Counted from the first letter of the stretch, positions 51,870 to 62,669 are shown. The stretch: 64,000 nt of DNA from Siderastrea radians (GCA_964017195.1 OZ024895.1:16100034-16164033), one strand, 5' to 3'. The notes: generated by a model not told the origin, from the letters alone. Program-made: numbers and translations.

Positions 51870-53572
51870 GTGAGTACGCCAAGTGCCTGTCGCGTAATTG
51901 CTTTATATAGATTGAATGATGTGAAATTGGGTACTTAACTGGTTATGTACGTAGCTTATATGGTTAAGTTTTTATCACTTCGTATTGAGACGTTTCTAAT
52001 TTCCCTATATGAAACCGTTTATCACAGTTATTACTTAGTCTAAAAATACAATATCCTGAGAAGAACTAAAATGAAGAAATTCTCATAATTCTCACAAAGG
52101 CATTGAAATCAAGACCATTGTACTGGAAAACGACCCGGTAAATCTACGCCTTTTTGAAGCATTTTACATAAGGAAATAAAAACCTACCCTCAACTCCCGA
52201 GAGGAATGCAGCGAATTCGCGGAACTTTTGTTCTAGTGACTGTTTTAACATATGGGGATAGACCCTTTGTGCAATGACACTCCCTCATTAGATCACTTTA
52301 TTCGTTTCCTTTTCATATTTGTACCTATAATTTTATAAATTTTACATACTTGCCACAATCTGACGCTTTTTTCACATCTTACTTTACATTTATATTTAGG
52401 CCTACGCGGAATATTTTTCTTATCCCTGATGATGCCGGCAAAAGCTTGGATTTTAGATTTAATTTTTTACAATAGTGTTAGGCCTCATTTGAACCTTTTA
52501 AGTTTTTAAAAATGCTATTGAAGGACAACAGTCAAAGATTATCTCAAAAAAATGTTCTCATACTGAGTCAAACAGTTTAATTTCAACCTCTTATATAACA
52601 AGTTTCTTTCAAGAAATTTTACTTCCTGGGCCATTTCAATTTTCACTATTTTTTCCGCTACCTGTGACGAGTCTCGTGGAAATAACGTAAGGCCCAATGG
52701 CCGGTTTACTCTGGTCTAACTTCGATCCTAGCTTTATCTGAGGATGAGAGGATCTTAGAGGGTTGTAGAGGTCTTGATAAAACTAATCACCGTTCAAAAA
52801 TGATCTCTTTCTCAGTAACCTTGTTGTGAAATCAAATTCCCGCGTATTCCAATAAGTTAAGTTTGTGAGCAAGAAATGGATTTATTCCTTATCACTCCAG
52901 ATGTGTAAATCTGCGGGTGACGTTGGTGAGGAAGGTGAAGTCTGTTGCGCGAAAAGACTGAAAAGCCATGCTTAAGGAAATGTTCAACCATTAATTCTTG
53001 TAAAGCACATTCGAACACGTGTATATGAAAATTGCGCCATGTGAGTCTCATTATCACTAGCCACCATTTTACCTAGATGCAAGCCTGACACTACAAACGT
53101 TGTACTTTTAAACCCACTTCTTTTGTCGTCATAACAAACGCTGAAGAGCACTCGATCGTATCTCTCTGCCTGTCACCTATTGTTAGCTCTGTTTCTTGTT
53201 TCCTTCCCAAAACGAATTTCATAAATAAATAAATAAATAAATAAATAATAACCTCCGGGTCTTCACCGTTGCTACACCACAGACTCAGCATACAATTTCA
53301 GAGCAAGACGGGACAACAGTTTCTAATTCACCGCAATTCATATTCGATTAACACGATGATTTCCTTGCAACTTACGTTCACTTTTGAATGATGAATTTTG
53401 GGATCATGAATTTCTGGTACATTTGTTCCGCTGTGATCTGTGGTCCGTGGTAATTTAGGGTCTCAATTTAGGACTTTGCCTGTCATATAGAGACAAAAGG
53501 TTAAACGGTTTATTGGTCTTCTTAGAAACATTGCGTGTGTCTGATTGTGTGTTGCGCCCCATTCATGGGAAG
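51870..53572. repeat. Spacer G-H with dispersed repeats
   Basis: No exon seen. Contains the hammerhead-like dispersed repeat copy (about 52395-52502) and an (AAAT)n run at 53221-53249. Parts align with the other inter-cassette spacers. Confidence 0.55.
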
Positions 53573-53606
53573 CGTGACGTAGTCAGCGGAGTTCCGCTTA
53601 AGTTCG
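53573..53606 (+). promoter_or_regulatory. Cassette H promoter module
   Basis: CGTGACGTAGTCAGCGGA followed by GTTCCGCTTAAGTTCG, 176 bp before ATG 53782. This is the cleanest copy of the full block. ACGAGAGTTACAAAACAAAC lies about 65 bp further on. Confidence 0.68.
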
Positions 53607-53781
53607 GCGTGATTCTGACAGGAAGCGCCTTCTGAAGCAAGGCTTTCTGTGTTCTGTAGAAGGACTTGAATACGAGAGTTACAAAACAAACCGTCCATGT
53701 GAGAAAAAGGTGCATCCTCTTAAAGTATTTGCCATTGTATTACATTCATTGTCACGATCTATCGACTAGCCGATCGGTGAG

Positions 53782-53857
53782 ATGCGCTTGGTAAACTCCA
53801 TTCAGATATCAATCCAATGCTGTGCCTTTCTTATACTGCTGTCATTTCCGGAAGCAG
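53782..53857 (+). CDS. Cassette H exon 1: signal peptide
   Basis: ATG 53782, 25 codons plus one base, core CCAFLILLSFPEAG, donor GTATAT. Open; sister to the exons at 50724, 56005 and 58608. Confidence 0.8.
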
Positions 53858-54457
53858 GTATATATGACTTCAGTTGATCTTGCTTGACAAAACGATCTGA
53901 GAAATACCGTAAGCTGTACTATACGTAATTAAAGACAAAAACAATGCCATGTGCAGATTTAACCGGTTGGTGATTACACCTTTAATTTAGACACCATTGT
54001 CTTATTCTTACTGTTAAGTACAAAGGCGGATTTTTCGTTATCGCCCTAAGTCCCTATATATTGACAGTGGTTGGGACGGCCGTCGAAGGAGATGTGAATA
54101 GCGAACATTTGAACAGTTTTCAATTGCTTTTCCAACGTGATTTCCGTTTGCTTTAAAAATAGCTTTTGCTTTATTTGCTCATCAACCGATTACTATTATT
54201 AAATGTAAAACCAATGGTGTCTTCCTCATTCGCCGAATTATTTTACAGTTGACGCTGGTTGTTTGTCTTTGGCATAGTTGCTGGAGACCAGTAGTAATTT
54301 CTGTTGGGTGTTTCGGTCTGTTGTACAAATGTGACAGCTACGGTTTCGGATCAATTACTTGACCTTGATCCTGAATTTATAGTAATTTATTGTCTTTTGC
54401 ATATTAAGTGTGTGAAGAATAAACAAGGATACAACGTAACCATTTTTATTTCATCAG

Positions 54458-54826
54458 CTAAAGGTCTGATAAGGTTTGCATCAGTGTACAACGGAACTGT
54501 TGTGAAAGGCCTAGTTGGTTCTTCTGTGAACTTCAGCTGGTGCTTCTCTGGTAATGTTGGTGATATAAACTGGGGACTAAAGGGTGGCATCAACAACTTT
54601 GTCATTAATGGAAAACTAGTAATTTTACATGCGAATGGCGCATCGACATTATCAGGGCCACTAGAATACGCCGGACGTGTGAGTGGAAGTCGTAGTTCTG
54701 GTCAGGCCATCTTCACTCTTAGTTCAATCACAAAAACTTATGAGCGAGTTTATGGCTGCAGACTAGACCCAGGAATTGGATCATTTGATTCTACAGAATT
54801 CGACTTTGTGCGCTTGGTTGTTGAAG
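54458..54826 (+). CDS. Cassette H exon 2: V-like Ig domain
   Basis: 369 bases (123 codons), CAG acceptor, GTGAGA donor. SSVNFSWCFSGNVGDINWG, YAGRVSGSRSSGQAIF, YERVYGCRLDPG, VRLVVEG. The sequon is NFS, and a Cys follows the Trp, so this copy alone of the H-J group has a B-strand-adjacent Cys. Highly similar to cassette I. Confidence 0.9.
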
Positions 54827-55018
54827 GTGAGAAAATTTGTTTCCTGGTTTTTTATCCTCCATATAGACTATGCAAAGCACTTGTGCGTTTCTGCTGTTGC
54901 CTCGAATGAAAAAACACACAGAAAACCTTTAGCTACAGTGCAATCTGACATACGAATTTGAACTGATAAAAGGCCAACAAAAATATTTTATTTCGACAAA
55001 CTGTCCTTAAATTTGCAG

Positions 55019-55276
55019 AAGAGCCTAGAATCACTCTTCCAGTTATTGCAAATGCAAGTTACACTGAAGGAAGCCGTGTTGATATCAGCTGTGAGGCCAC
55101 AGGAATACCAGTCCCAGATGTAATATGGATCCATGATGGACAAGTGGAAAGTTTTGGGTCTAAAACAGCTCACCTAAAGTTCAGTGCAATTAGCAAAGTA
55201 GATGCAGGGATGTACACATGTAGGGCCAACAACTCTGCAGGAAGAACAGAGAAGCAAGTGAATCTCGTGATTAACT
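55019..55276 (+). CDS. Cassette H exon 3: I-set Ig domain
   Basis: 258 bases (86 codons). VDISCEATGIPVPDVIWIHDG and AGMYTCRANNSAGRTEKQ. Donor GTGAGT; read-through gives Cys-Glu-stop. Very close to 57207. Confidence 0.9.
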
Positions 55277-55797
55277 GTGAGTAAATTCTTAATAAACTCC
55301 TATAAATACTCTAAAAAATCTGTTCCCTCCTTCAACTGAAAACGCCGTCATCAAAGATGCTTTGGTCACACTAAATTACTGTTCAAAAATTCACTGTCTT
55401 TAAGACATTGTTGTAAAAACCGAAATTTAACATAATACTGTCATCCTTAAATTCTTGTAGGGCGCATTTGAACTTGTGCTTATAAAAATTACGCCGTATA
55501 AAACTCATTTTCACTACCATTTTAACTAGATGCAAGCGTGACCCATTTGCCGTCTAAGTAATTGCTTGCGGACAAAGGGTAACCAACTGTAAAGAGCAAT
55601 CAATCGTATTTATGATAGTTTTAGTTGCGTACCTTGTTTGTTTGTCACATTCGTTCCTCTGTGATCTGTGGTCTGTGAAAATATACGGTCTGAAATTAAG
55701 ACTTTGTCAGTCATATAATACAAACGGTTAGTAGGGTTATCAATCGTTTTGATAAAATGCGTATTACTGATTGTGTATTGCACTTATCCACGGAAAG

Positions 55798-55838
55798 TGT
55801 GACGTAGTCTAGTCAGCGAAGTTCCGCTTAAGCTCCGC
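55798..55838 (+). promoter_or_regulatory. Cassette I promoter module
   Basis: TGTGACGTAGTCTAGTCAGC then AGTTCCGCTTAAGCTCCG, 167 bp before ATG 56005. It has a small duplication of AGTC between the two halves. ACGAGAGTTGAAAAATAAG follows. Confidence 0.62.
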
Positions 55839-56004
55839 TACTCTGACATGAAGCCACATTTGGGGCAAGGTTTTCGGCGTTACCGCGTAGAAGGTCTTGA
55901 ATACGAGAGTTGAAAAATAAGTAAGAAGTGCATCTTCTTATATATCTGCCAGTATATTACATTCACTGTTACGATCTTTGGACGAGTCGCCCAACGGCGA
56001 TGAG

Positions 56005-56080
56005 ATGTGCTTGGTAACCTCAATTCAGATATCAACCCAATTGTGTACTTTTCTTACACTGATGTTGTTTCCGGAAGCAG
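56005..56080 (+). CDS. Cassette I exon 1: signal peptide
   Basis: ATG 56005, 25 codons plus one base, core LCTFLTLMLFPEAG, donor GTATGT. Open, phase 1. Confidence 0.8.
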
Positions 56081-56670
56081 GTATGTTGACTTAAGGTATT
56101 CTAGCTTGATTAAACAATCTAAGAAATATCATAAGCTATACTATTAGGAATTAAGTAGAAGGGCAACGCTATGTATAGGTTTCATCGGTTTTGTCGATCA
56201 TTTTAATCAGAAGCGTTGTCTTATTTGTACAATCAATGATATATGAGCAGCTTTTCTTTTAAGCTGAATCCTTGTTGATGGTGGTTTGGACGGCGGGATT
56301 TAAAGGCGATGTAGTTTGCAAACGTTTGAACGGTTTTCAAGTGATTTTTCGAACCGGTGATTTCCGTTTCGTTCAGTTTTTACCTTATTTGCTTATTATC
56401 CAATTGTGATTAAATACAAAACCAATCGTGACTATGTCACACGCCGTTTTTTTTTAGCGTGACCCTGGTTCCACTGAGTTTGGCTTGATTAGCTTGAGTT
56501 CCTTATCATCTGTAGGGGGTTGGTTCGGCCTGTTATCACGAAATGTGACATCGAAGGTTTTCGATCAACTGCTTAACGTTGATCTTGAAGTTATATTAAA
56601 TTATTGCCTTTTGCATATCAAGACTGCAAGAACAAAAACGTATAAAACGTGGCCATTTTTATTTGTTCAG

Positions 56671-57036
56671 TTAAAGGTTTGATACAATTCACGTCATCAT
56701 ACAACGGAACTGTTGTGAAAGGCCTAGTTGGTTCTTCTGTGAACTTCACCTGGGGCTTCTCTGGTAACGTTGGTGTTATGTACTGGGGACTAAAAAAAAG
56801 TGGTGTCAATGACTTTCTGATTAATGGCAGACTAGTAATGCTACACCATGCGGGATCGACATTATCAGGGCCACCAGAATACGCTGGACGTGTGAGTGGG
56901 AGTCGAGGTTCTGGTCAGGCCATCTTCACTCTTAGTTCAATCACAATAGCTGATGAGCGAGTTTATGACTGCCGCCTAGAGCCACGGACAGGATTTGATG
57001 ATCCACGATTTGACTTTGTGCGTTTGGTTGTTGAAG
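56671..57036 (+). CDS. Cassette I exon 2: V-like Ig domain
   Basis: 366 bases (122 codons), CAG acceptor, GTAAGT donor, phase 1 at both ends. SSVNFTWGFSGNVGVMYWG, YAGRVSGSRGSGQAIF, ADERVYDCRLEP, VRLVVEG. NFT sequon present, no B-strand Cys. Confidence 0.9.
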
Positions 57037-57206
57037 GTAAGTACATGGTTACCTGGTCCTTTGTTTTCCTTATACATTACGAAAAGCACTTGCCCATGCA
57101 GATGTAAGCTACTGTTGCCTCACAGAATACCTTTAATTACAGTGCAATCTGACACATGAATTTTAAATGAAACGTCAATTCCAATAAACTGTCCTTGAAC
57201 TTGCAG

Positions 57207-57464
57207 AAGAGCCCAAGATCACTCGTCCAGTTATGGCAAGTGCAGGTTACAATGAAGGAAGTCCTGTTGATATCAGCTGTGAGGCCACAGGAATACCAGT
57301 CCCAAATGTAATGTGGATTCATGATGGGCGAATGAAAAGTTTTAGGTCCAAAACAGCTCATCTTAAGTTCAGTGCAATTAGCAAAGTAGATGCAGGAATG
57401 TACATATGTAGGGCCAACAACTCTGCAGGGAGAGCAGAGAAGCAAGTGGATCTCGTGATTAACT
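57207..57464 (+). CDS. Cassette I exon 3: I-set Ig domain, altered donor
   Basis: 258 bases (86 codons). VDISCEATGIPVPNVMWIHDG and [18 protein letters not shown]. The donor is GTGATT instead of GTGAGT (G to T at position +5), which should weaken splicing. If it is not used, the frame ends at once with Cys-Asp-stop, giving a secreted two-Ig protein. Confidence 0.87.
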
Positions 57465-57479
57465 GTGATTAAATTCTTA

Positions 57480-58410
57480 ATAAACTCCTATAAATACTCT
57501 AAAAAACCTGTTCCCTCCTTCAACTGAAAACACCGTCATCAAACATTTGCTTTAAACCCAGTCAACCGCTGACTTAACGTAAGCCTCATTTTGTCTTGGT
57601 GTTATCCGTCCTGGATCCAAGCTTCATTAAAGATAGTGATTCAGTGAAACTTAGGGGATGAAAGATGTCTTGGTCACACTTAATTCTCTGTCTTTAAGAC
57701 CTTGTTGTAAAAACCGGATTTTAACATAATGCTGTTGTCATCCCTAAATTCTTGCCGGGCGCATTTGAACTTGTACTTATAGAAAATTACGCCTTATAAG
57801 ACTCATTATCACTCTATTTTAACTAATTGCAAGCGTGACCCTTTTGCCATCTTATTAATTGCTTGTAAACAAAGGGAAACAGACTGTAAAGAGCAATCAA
57901 TCATTTTTATCATATTTCTAGCTGTGTTTCTTGTCTGCTTTCCAGAGCCCATTAGGTGTGGCTGCGGAATTCCGCTGCTGCAAATGCAAACAAATGGCAA
58001 TATCAGTATTATATTGGCGACCGCCTTCGGGCGTTCGACGTTATTTCGCCACCGAGAGCTTCAATACTCGACTTACAATTTCGGAAAACGACTGAAGAAA
58101 AGTTTTTAATTATTTGATTAGCATGATGATTTCTTTGCCATCTAAGCTTACGTTAGCCTGCGCCGCAGACGGAATATGACCCTCGGTAATAACTAGTTAG
58201 TTAGGTAGTTACTAGCTGAGGGTTAGATTACGTCTGCGACGCAGGCTAGCTTATGTATGAATAATGAAACTTTAGGATCACGAATGTATGTTACATTTGT
58301 TCCACTGTTATCTGTGGTCCGTGATAATTTAGGATCTAAATTTAAGACTTTGTCAGTCATATAAGACGAAAGGTCATTAGAGTTATCAATCGTCTTGATA
58401 AAATTACAGG
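57480..58410. repeat. Spacer I-J, copy of spacer H-I
   Basis: It aligns closely with 55290-55790 (for example AATAAACTCCTATAAATACT and TTCCCTCCTTCAACTGAAAA) but includes extra sequence near 57560-57670 and a hairpin MITE at 58154. No gene seen. Confidence 0.65.
58154..58248. mobile_element. 95-bp hairpin MITE
   Basis: TAGCCTGCG...CGCAGGCTA ends with an almost fully palindromic interior (ACCCTCGGTAATAACTAG against its inverse). GCTTACGT and GCTTATGT flank it, an 8-bp imperfect target duplication. The paralogous spacer near 53370-53420 lacks it, so that copy shows the empty site. Confidence 0.8.
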
Positions 58411-58413
58411 AAG

Positions 58414-58440
58414 GGCGACGTAGTTAGCGCAGTTCCGGCT
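58414..58440 (+). promoter_or_regulatory. Cassette J promoter module (degraded)
   Basis: GGCGACGTAGTTAGCGCAGTTCCGGCT, 168 bp before ATG 58608. Relative to cassette I it lost the CTTAAGC part and has a GCGACGT core. The spacing is unchanged. Confidence 0.5.
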
Positions 58441-58607
58441 ACTCTGACATGAAGCCACATTTGGACAAAGTTTTCCGCGTTACCGCGAGGAAGGTCTTGA
58501 ATACAAGATTTTAAATGTAAGGTGAAAGAAGTGCATCTTCTTATATATCTGCCAGTATATTACATTCACTGTTACGATCTTTGGACGAGCCGCCCAACGT
58601 CGATGAG

Positions 58608-58683
58608 ATGCGTTTGGTAACCTCAATTCAGATATCAACCCAATGGTGTGCTTTTCTTACACTGATGTTATTTCCGGAAGCAG
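58608..58683 (+). CDS. Cassette J exon 1: signal peptide
   Basis: ATG 58608, 25 codons plus one base, core WCAFLTLMLFPEAG, donor GTATGT. Open, phase 1. Confidence 0.8.
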
Positions 58684-59079
58684 GTATGTGTGACTTAAAG
58701 TATTCTACCTTGAGAAAACGATCTGAGAAATAACATAAGCTATACTAGCACAATAGGTAGAAGGGCAACGCTACTGTATGTATAAGCTGAATCCCTGTAT
58801 ATGGTGTTGTGGAAGGACGTCGAAGGCGATGTAGTTTGTAAACTTTTGAACGGTTTTCAAGTGATTGTCGAACGTGATTTCCGTTTTGCTCAGTTTTTTC
58901 CTGTTTGCTTATCAAGCAATACTGAGTGCGCCACACACAGATTTTTAATATTTTAGGATTGACGCTGGTTGCATGAATTTGTCATGACCGTGCTTGAGTT
59001 CTAATATCTGTAGGTGGTATCTAAGGCTTCGGATCAACTGCTTGACATTGATCTTGAAGTTACAGTAAATTATTGCCCT

Positions 59080-60600
59080 TTGCACAACCTTGATGATGTT
59101 GGCTGCCATATTGACCGTACCAACATGGCGGACACATACTGTCTTGTAATTTTACGAAAATTATTTCCTCGATAACTTTGTTCTGAAGAGTTCTACAGAC
59201 CTAGAAATTGGTGACGTTGTTGTTATTCTTTACCTGCTGTTTAACTCCTCTGATTCTGAATGTTGCTCATGCAAACAGCCATTTTATTATAACGATGAAA
59301 ACCAACTGAGGGGATACACTGGCGGCCAAGGTTTACATGGAAGTCATTGGATATTCTTTCAGGAGGGGAAATAATCTATCAAACTTCAAACGAAGAATCA
59401 AAACACGACGCCATTTTTCCATGTACTCATAGCAAATTCGTCACATCCCATAACTATAAGTTTTACAGTTCTCAGTCCCCCGCGGGGCGGAGCACCTGGG
59501 ACTTCACATGAAATAAGCTAAATTCAATCGTCTCTCCAGTCTTGCAGTAATGTAGCTGGTAATTGGCTGATGCTCAGTATGAAAGGCCGGATTGACCTAA
59601 CTTTCAACTATCTTTCACCTGCATATTTATTTGAAGCATCTGCATAAAAAAATCCGAGAACCTGTTTGTTTGCAACGCATTTCATGGGGTAAGCAATAAG
59701 TCAGTGTGGCGTTCCAGTATCACAGTCGTTCTTCACCTGTTATTTTTATGCCGACAACTCTGATTATTTTTCCCAAGGAGTAAATGGTCTGCTCAAATCA
59801 GACTTGCCAATTTTCCCATGCTACTAAATTTATCTTCATTGAATGCGATGAATTGATGCATATCCTTCACAGTCACGTACCACGAATATGGTGCAAATAA
59901 ACAGGCTGTCAAATTTCCCACCCTACTGCTCACAGTTTTGTAGATAACCTGAATATAGGGTTGCTTGGACCATTGGTTAGACTGGTCAAGCAGACGTACT
60001 CTATCAGATTTCGAGACTGGTACTTTACTCGCCGTCAACATTTCCCAACTAATTCTAGATCAGAATTAGAAAATTATGTTCCGTGTGATCATCTTACCCT
60101 CATCAAGGTGGTCATTGAGTTTTGAATCACCTGTTGCTTTGATCTTTACAACAATAACAAATTTGTTGCTTTGTGACTAAGTTATAGCAACAAGAGGCAA
60201 GTTCACCTGCAACACTGTGGTCCCACCAAGCATACTTAGTCGCTTGGAGAATGACTTCATATCCAAAGCTTACAACTCTCGGAAAAAGATATAGTGGCCA
60301 AGGTTCAATCAATAAAAGGCTGCTTAATCCTGATTAAAAGTGTGTTGATAAGGGTCTTACTTTTGGATCAGTGTATGCACGTTTGGAGCTGTCACACGAG
60401 TATATGTTATTTGTTTGTTTTAGTTTAGTTTAGTTTTGTTTTGGGAGGAAGGGTGGGTTATGTATGAAGCTGGTGCCAATATAATATTAAGGCAAGGATA
60501 CCTAACAATATGTTTTGTTAGTTGCTGTTTTATATTAATAGCAGTAGCTCTTTTCACATACAAACCTAGCTTTTGAAAATTAATTGTAATAATTTGCTTA
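59080..60600. other. Extra intron sequence in cassette J
   Basis: Relative to cassettes H and I, the intron before the V exon is about 1.4 kb longer. The added stretch has no recognisable coding sequence; the minus-strand frame at 59793-60041 shows no domain. It is probably one or more insertions. Confidence 0.5.
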
Positions 60601-60614
60601 TTTGAAAGGTGCAG

Positions 60615-60974
60615 CTATAACGTACACAAAATACAATGGAGCAAAAGTGTACGGAGCCGTTGGATCTTCTGTGACTTTCACCTGGAGCTTTACAGGAGTT
60701 TATAGAATTACATGGGGACTCAAGAAAGCTGGTTTAAATGACATTACTGCACTAGTTTCTCTTGATGAAACTGGCATGTCACCAGTGACACCTCCAGTTC
60801 CTAGTGAATACATTGGACGGGTGAATGGAACCATTATTGGCTCTACTTCCTCTGGTAAAGCCATATTCACTCTCACTAACCTCAATAAGGGTGATGAGAG
60901 GAGTTATGGCTGCAATCTGACTCCATCTGATTTCTCTGGAACAAAATTTGACTTGGCGCAATTGGTTGTTCAGG
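60615..60974 (+). CDS. Cassette J exon 2: V-like Ig domain
   Basis: 360 bases (120 codons) from the CAG at 60612-60614. An AAG at 60606-60608 would add two codons in the same frame. SSVTFTWSFTGVYRITWG, YIGRVNGTIIGSTSSGKAIF, GDERSYGCNLTP, AQLVVQG. The NFT sequon is lost (TFT), but two other sequons appear (NGT, NLT). Donor GTGAGT. Confidence 0.85.
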
Positions 60975-61532
60975 GTGAGTACTTCTTAAACATAATGGTA
61001 ATTGCAATTGCTGACAAAAAAATCGTTATGACCACCTTCAATAAAAGCAGCCAGTTTTACATGAAATTAACTTTTCAAATCAATTTTGCCACAGCCATGA
61101 GAGTGCAGTAAACGGATTTTGGATGGGAAAATTGACAAAATCCACATTATACTGGGGACAAATATTTCCCTTGACAATTACGGAAGTGTAAAGGCCTGTG
61201 TCCCAAACATATTTACGACTTCAAAACCTGAACCAGTAGGGGTGATGTAATTTTCATGAAGCTTATGAACAGTTATTGGTACATTTCAGCAGTAATGTTG
61301 CTTGTATGGACACTTGCTAATATGAAAAACGTGTTTTAGCGGGTGAACTAGCATTTCTTATATCATCATCTTTGGGGGCAATTTTCCGCTTTTTTCTACA
61401 GTTGTCACTTTTTTTCAAAATTTAAAACCAAAGATATGAAGCATATTGTTTATAGTAACGGTAACGGACATCTTTTTTTAAAGATAAATAATCAATTAAG
61501 AAACGTTATTTTAACTGCTCTTATACTTGCAG

Positions 61533-61790
61533 AAGCACCCCTAATCACTTATCTGACCGCTGTAAATTCAAGTTACAGAGAGGGGAGTGCGGTTAACATC
61601 AGTTGCAAAACGAAGGGAAAACCTGACCCTGAAGTCAGGTGGATCCATAACGAAGAGGTGAAGAGTTTTGGGTCTACAACAGCTCATCTCAGTTTTAGTT
61701 CTATCAGCAAGGCAGATAAAGGAATATACACATGTCGAGCCAATAACTCTGCAGGGATTTTAGAGAAACGACTAAGACTTGTAGTTAACT
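61533..61790 (+). CDS. Cassette J exon 3: I-set Ig domain
   Basis: 258 bases (86 codons). VNISCKTKGKPDPEVRWIHNE and KGIYTCRANNSAGILEKR, both Cys and Trp present. Donor GTAAGT; read-through gives Cys-Lys-stop. Confidence 0.9.
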
Positions 61791-62376
61791 GTAAGTAGTG
61801 AAAGTTATAACATTGATTTACATGTGTTGAACTCCTTTTCAACTAATGGTCTTTGAAGAAAGAGAGCACCATGTAACGTTTCCGGTCATGTCTCTGCCCG
61901 CTGAACATTTATGACACAAATTTCCTTTGTGTACTTTCAAGGTCAATTGGAGCTGGCTTCCTCTGTCACACTTATTAGACAATAATACTTTCAATACTTT
62001 CACTTCCTGTCCACTGCCTTCGACCTTTCCCCGTTATCACACTCCGGAAAAATGTTAGATTCCAAAAATCGACCAAAAAGTTCAGAAGACAAAGCATAGT
62101 GTGCTAAAATAAAAGTTTAAAAATTCACTGAGCTCAGTAACGAAATATATCACCACCACATCTTCCATAGTAAAAATATTTCTTTCCACACACGCCGAAT
62201 AAATGTCAACGCTTGCTGATGAATTGCGAAATTCTTGTAGATTTGTGGATGTGGTGGATGTTTCAAGAGTCGTTACGCCTTGGCCATTTAAACATGGCTA
62301 TGGCTTATTAGATTTTTCAGGTCTTCGAGAATAAAATTGCAAATTACTAAATGACGTGTATTAATTTAATACACGT

Positions 62377-62404
62377 GTGACGTAATCAATTTCCGCTGAA
62401 GCTA
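62377..62404 (+). promoter_or_regulatory. Cassette K promoter module
   Basis: TGTGACGTAATCAATTTCCG then CTGAAGCT, 196 bp before the signal-exon ATG. The copy is complete and matches cassette B. Confidence 0.6.
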
Positions 62405-62599
62405 TTCCGATGTGGAACAGAGTGCAGTTCCGCGTTTCGTAGAAATCTTTGAGTACAAGAGTAAATTACAAAACAAAATGGTCGGTCTACGTTGCCAATG
62501 AAATATCGTTGAAATACGCATCACCTCTCGACTATTATCTCCAATGTATTGCAATTAGTAACAACATCGTTCGTCTCACCGTCCAACATCGCTGATGAG

Positions 62600-62669
62600 A
62601 TGGGTCTGGTAAAAACACGTATACAAGATGCTGTATTTTCTTAACGCTGGTGGTAATAACAGATACAGG
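62600..62669 (+). pseudogene. Cassette K exon 1: frameshifted signal exon
   Basis: It aligns with the cassette B signal exon up to the GTATGT donor but lacks seven bases after the ATG, so the frame reaches TAA before the donor. The hydrophobic part (CIFLTLVVI in B) survives only in another frame. No V-like exon is seen before the window ends. Confidence 0.7.

Noticed and set aside
53221..53249. (AAAT)n run as a regulatory element
   Set aside because: An ordinary simple repeat without recurrence at the other cassettes.
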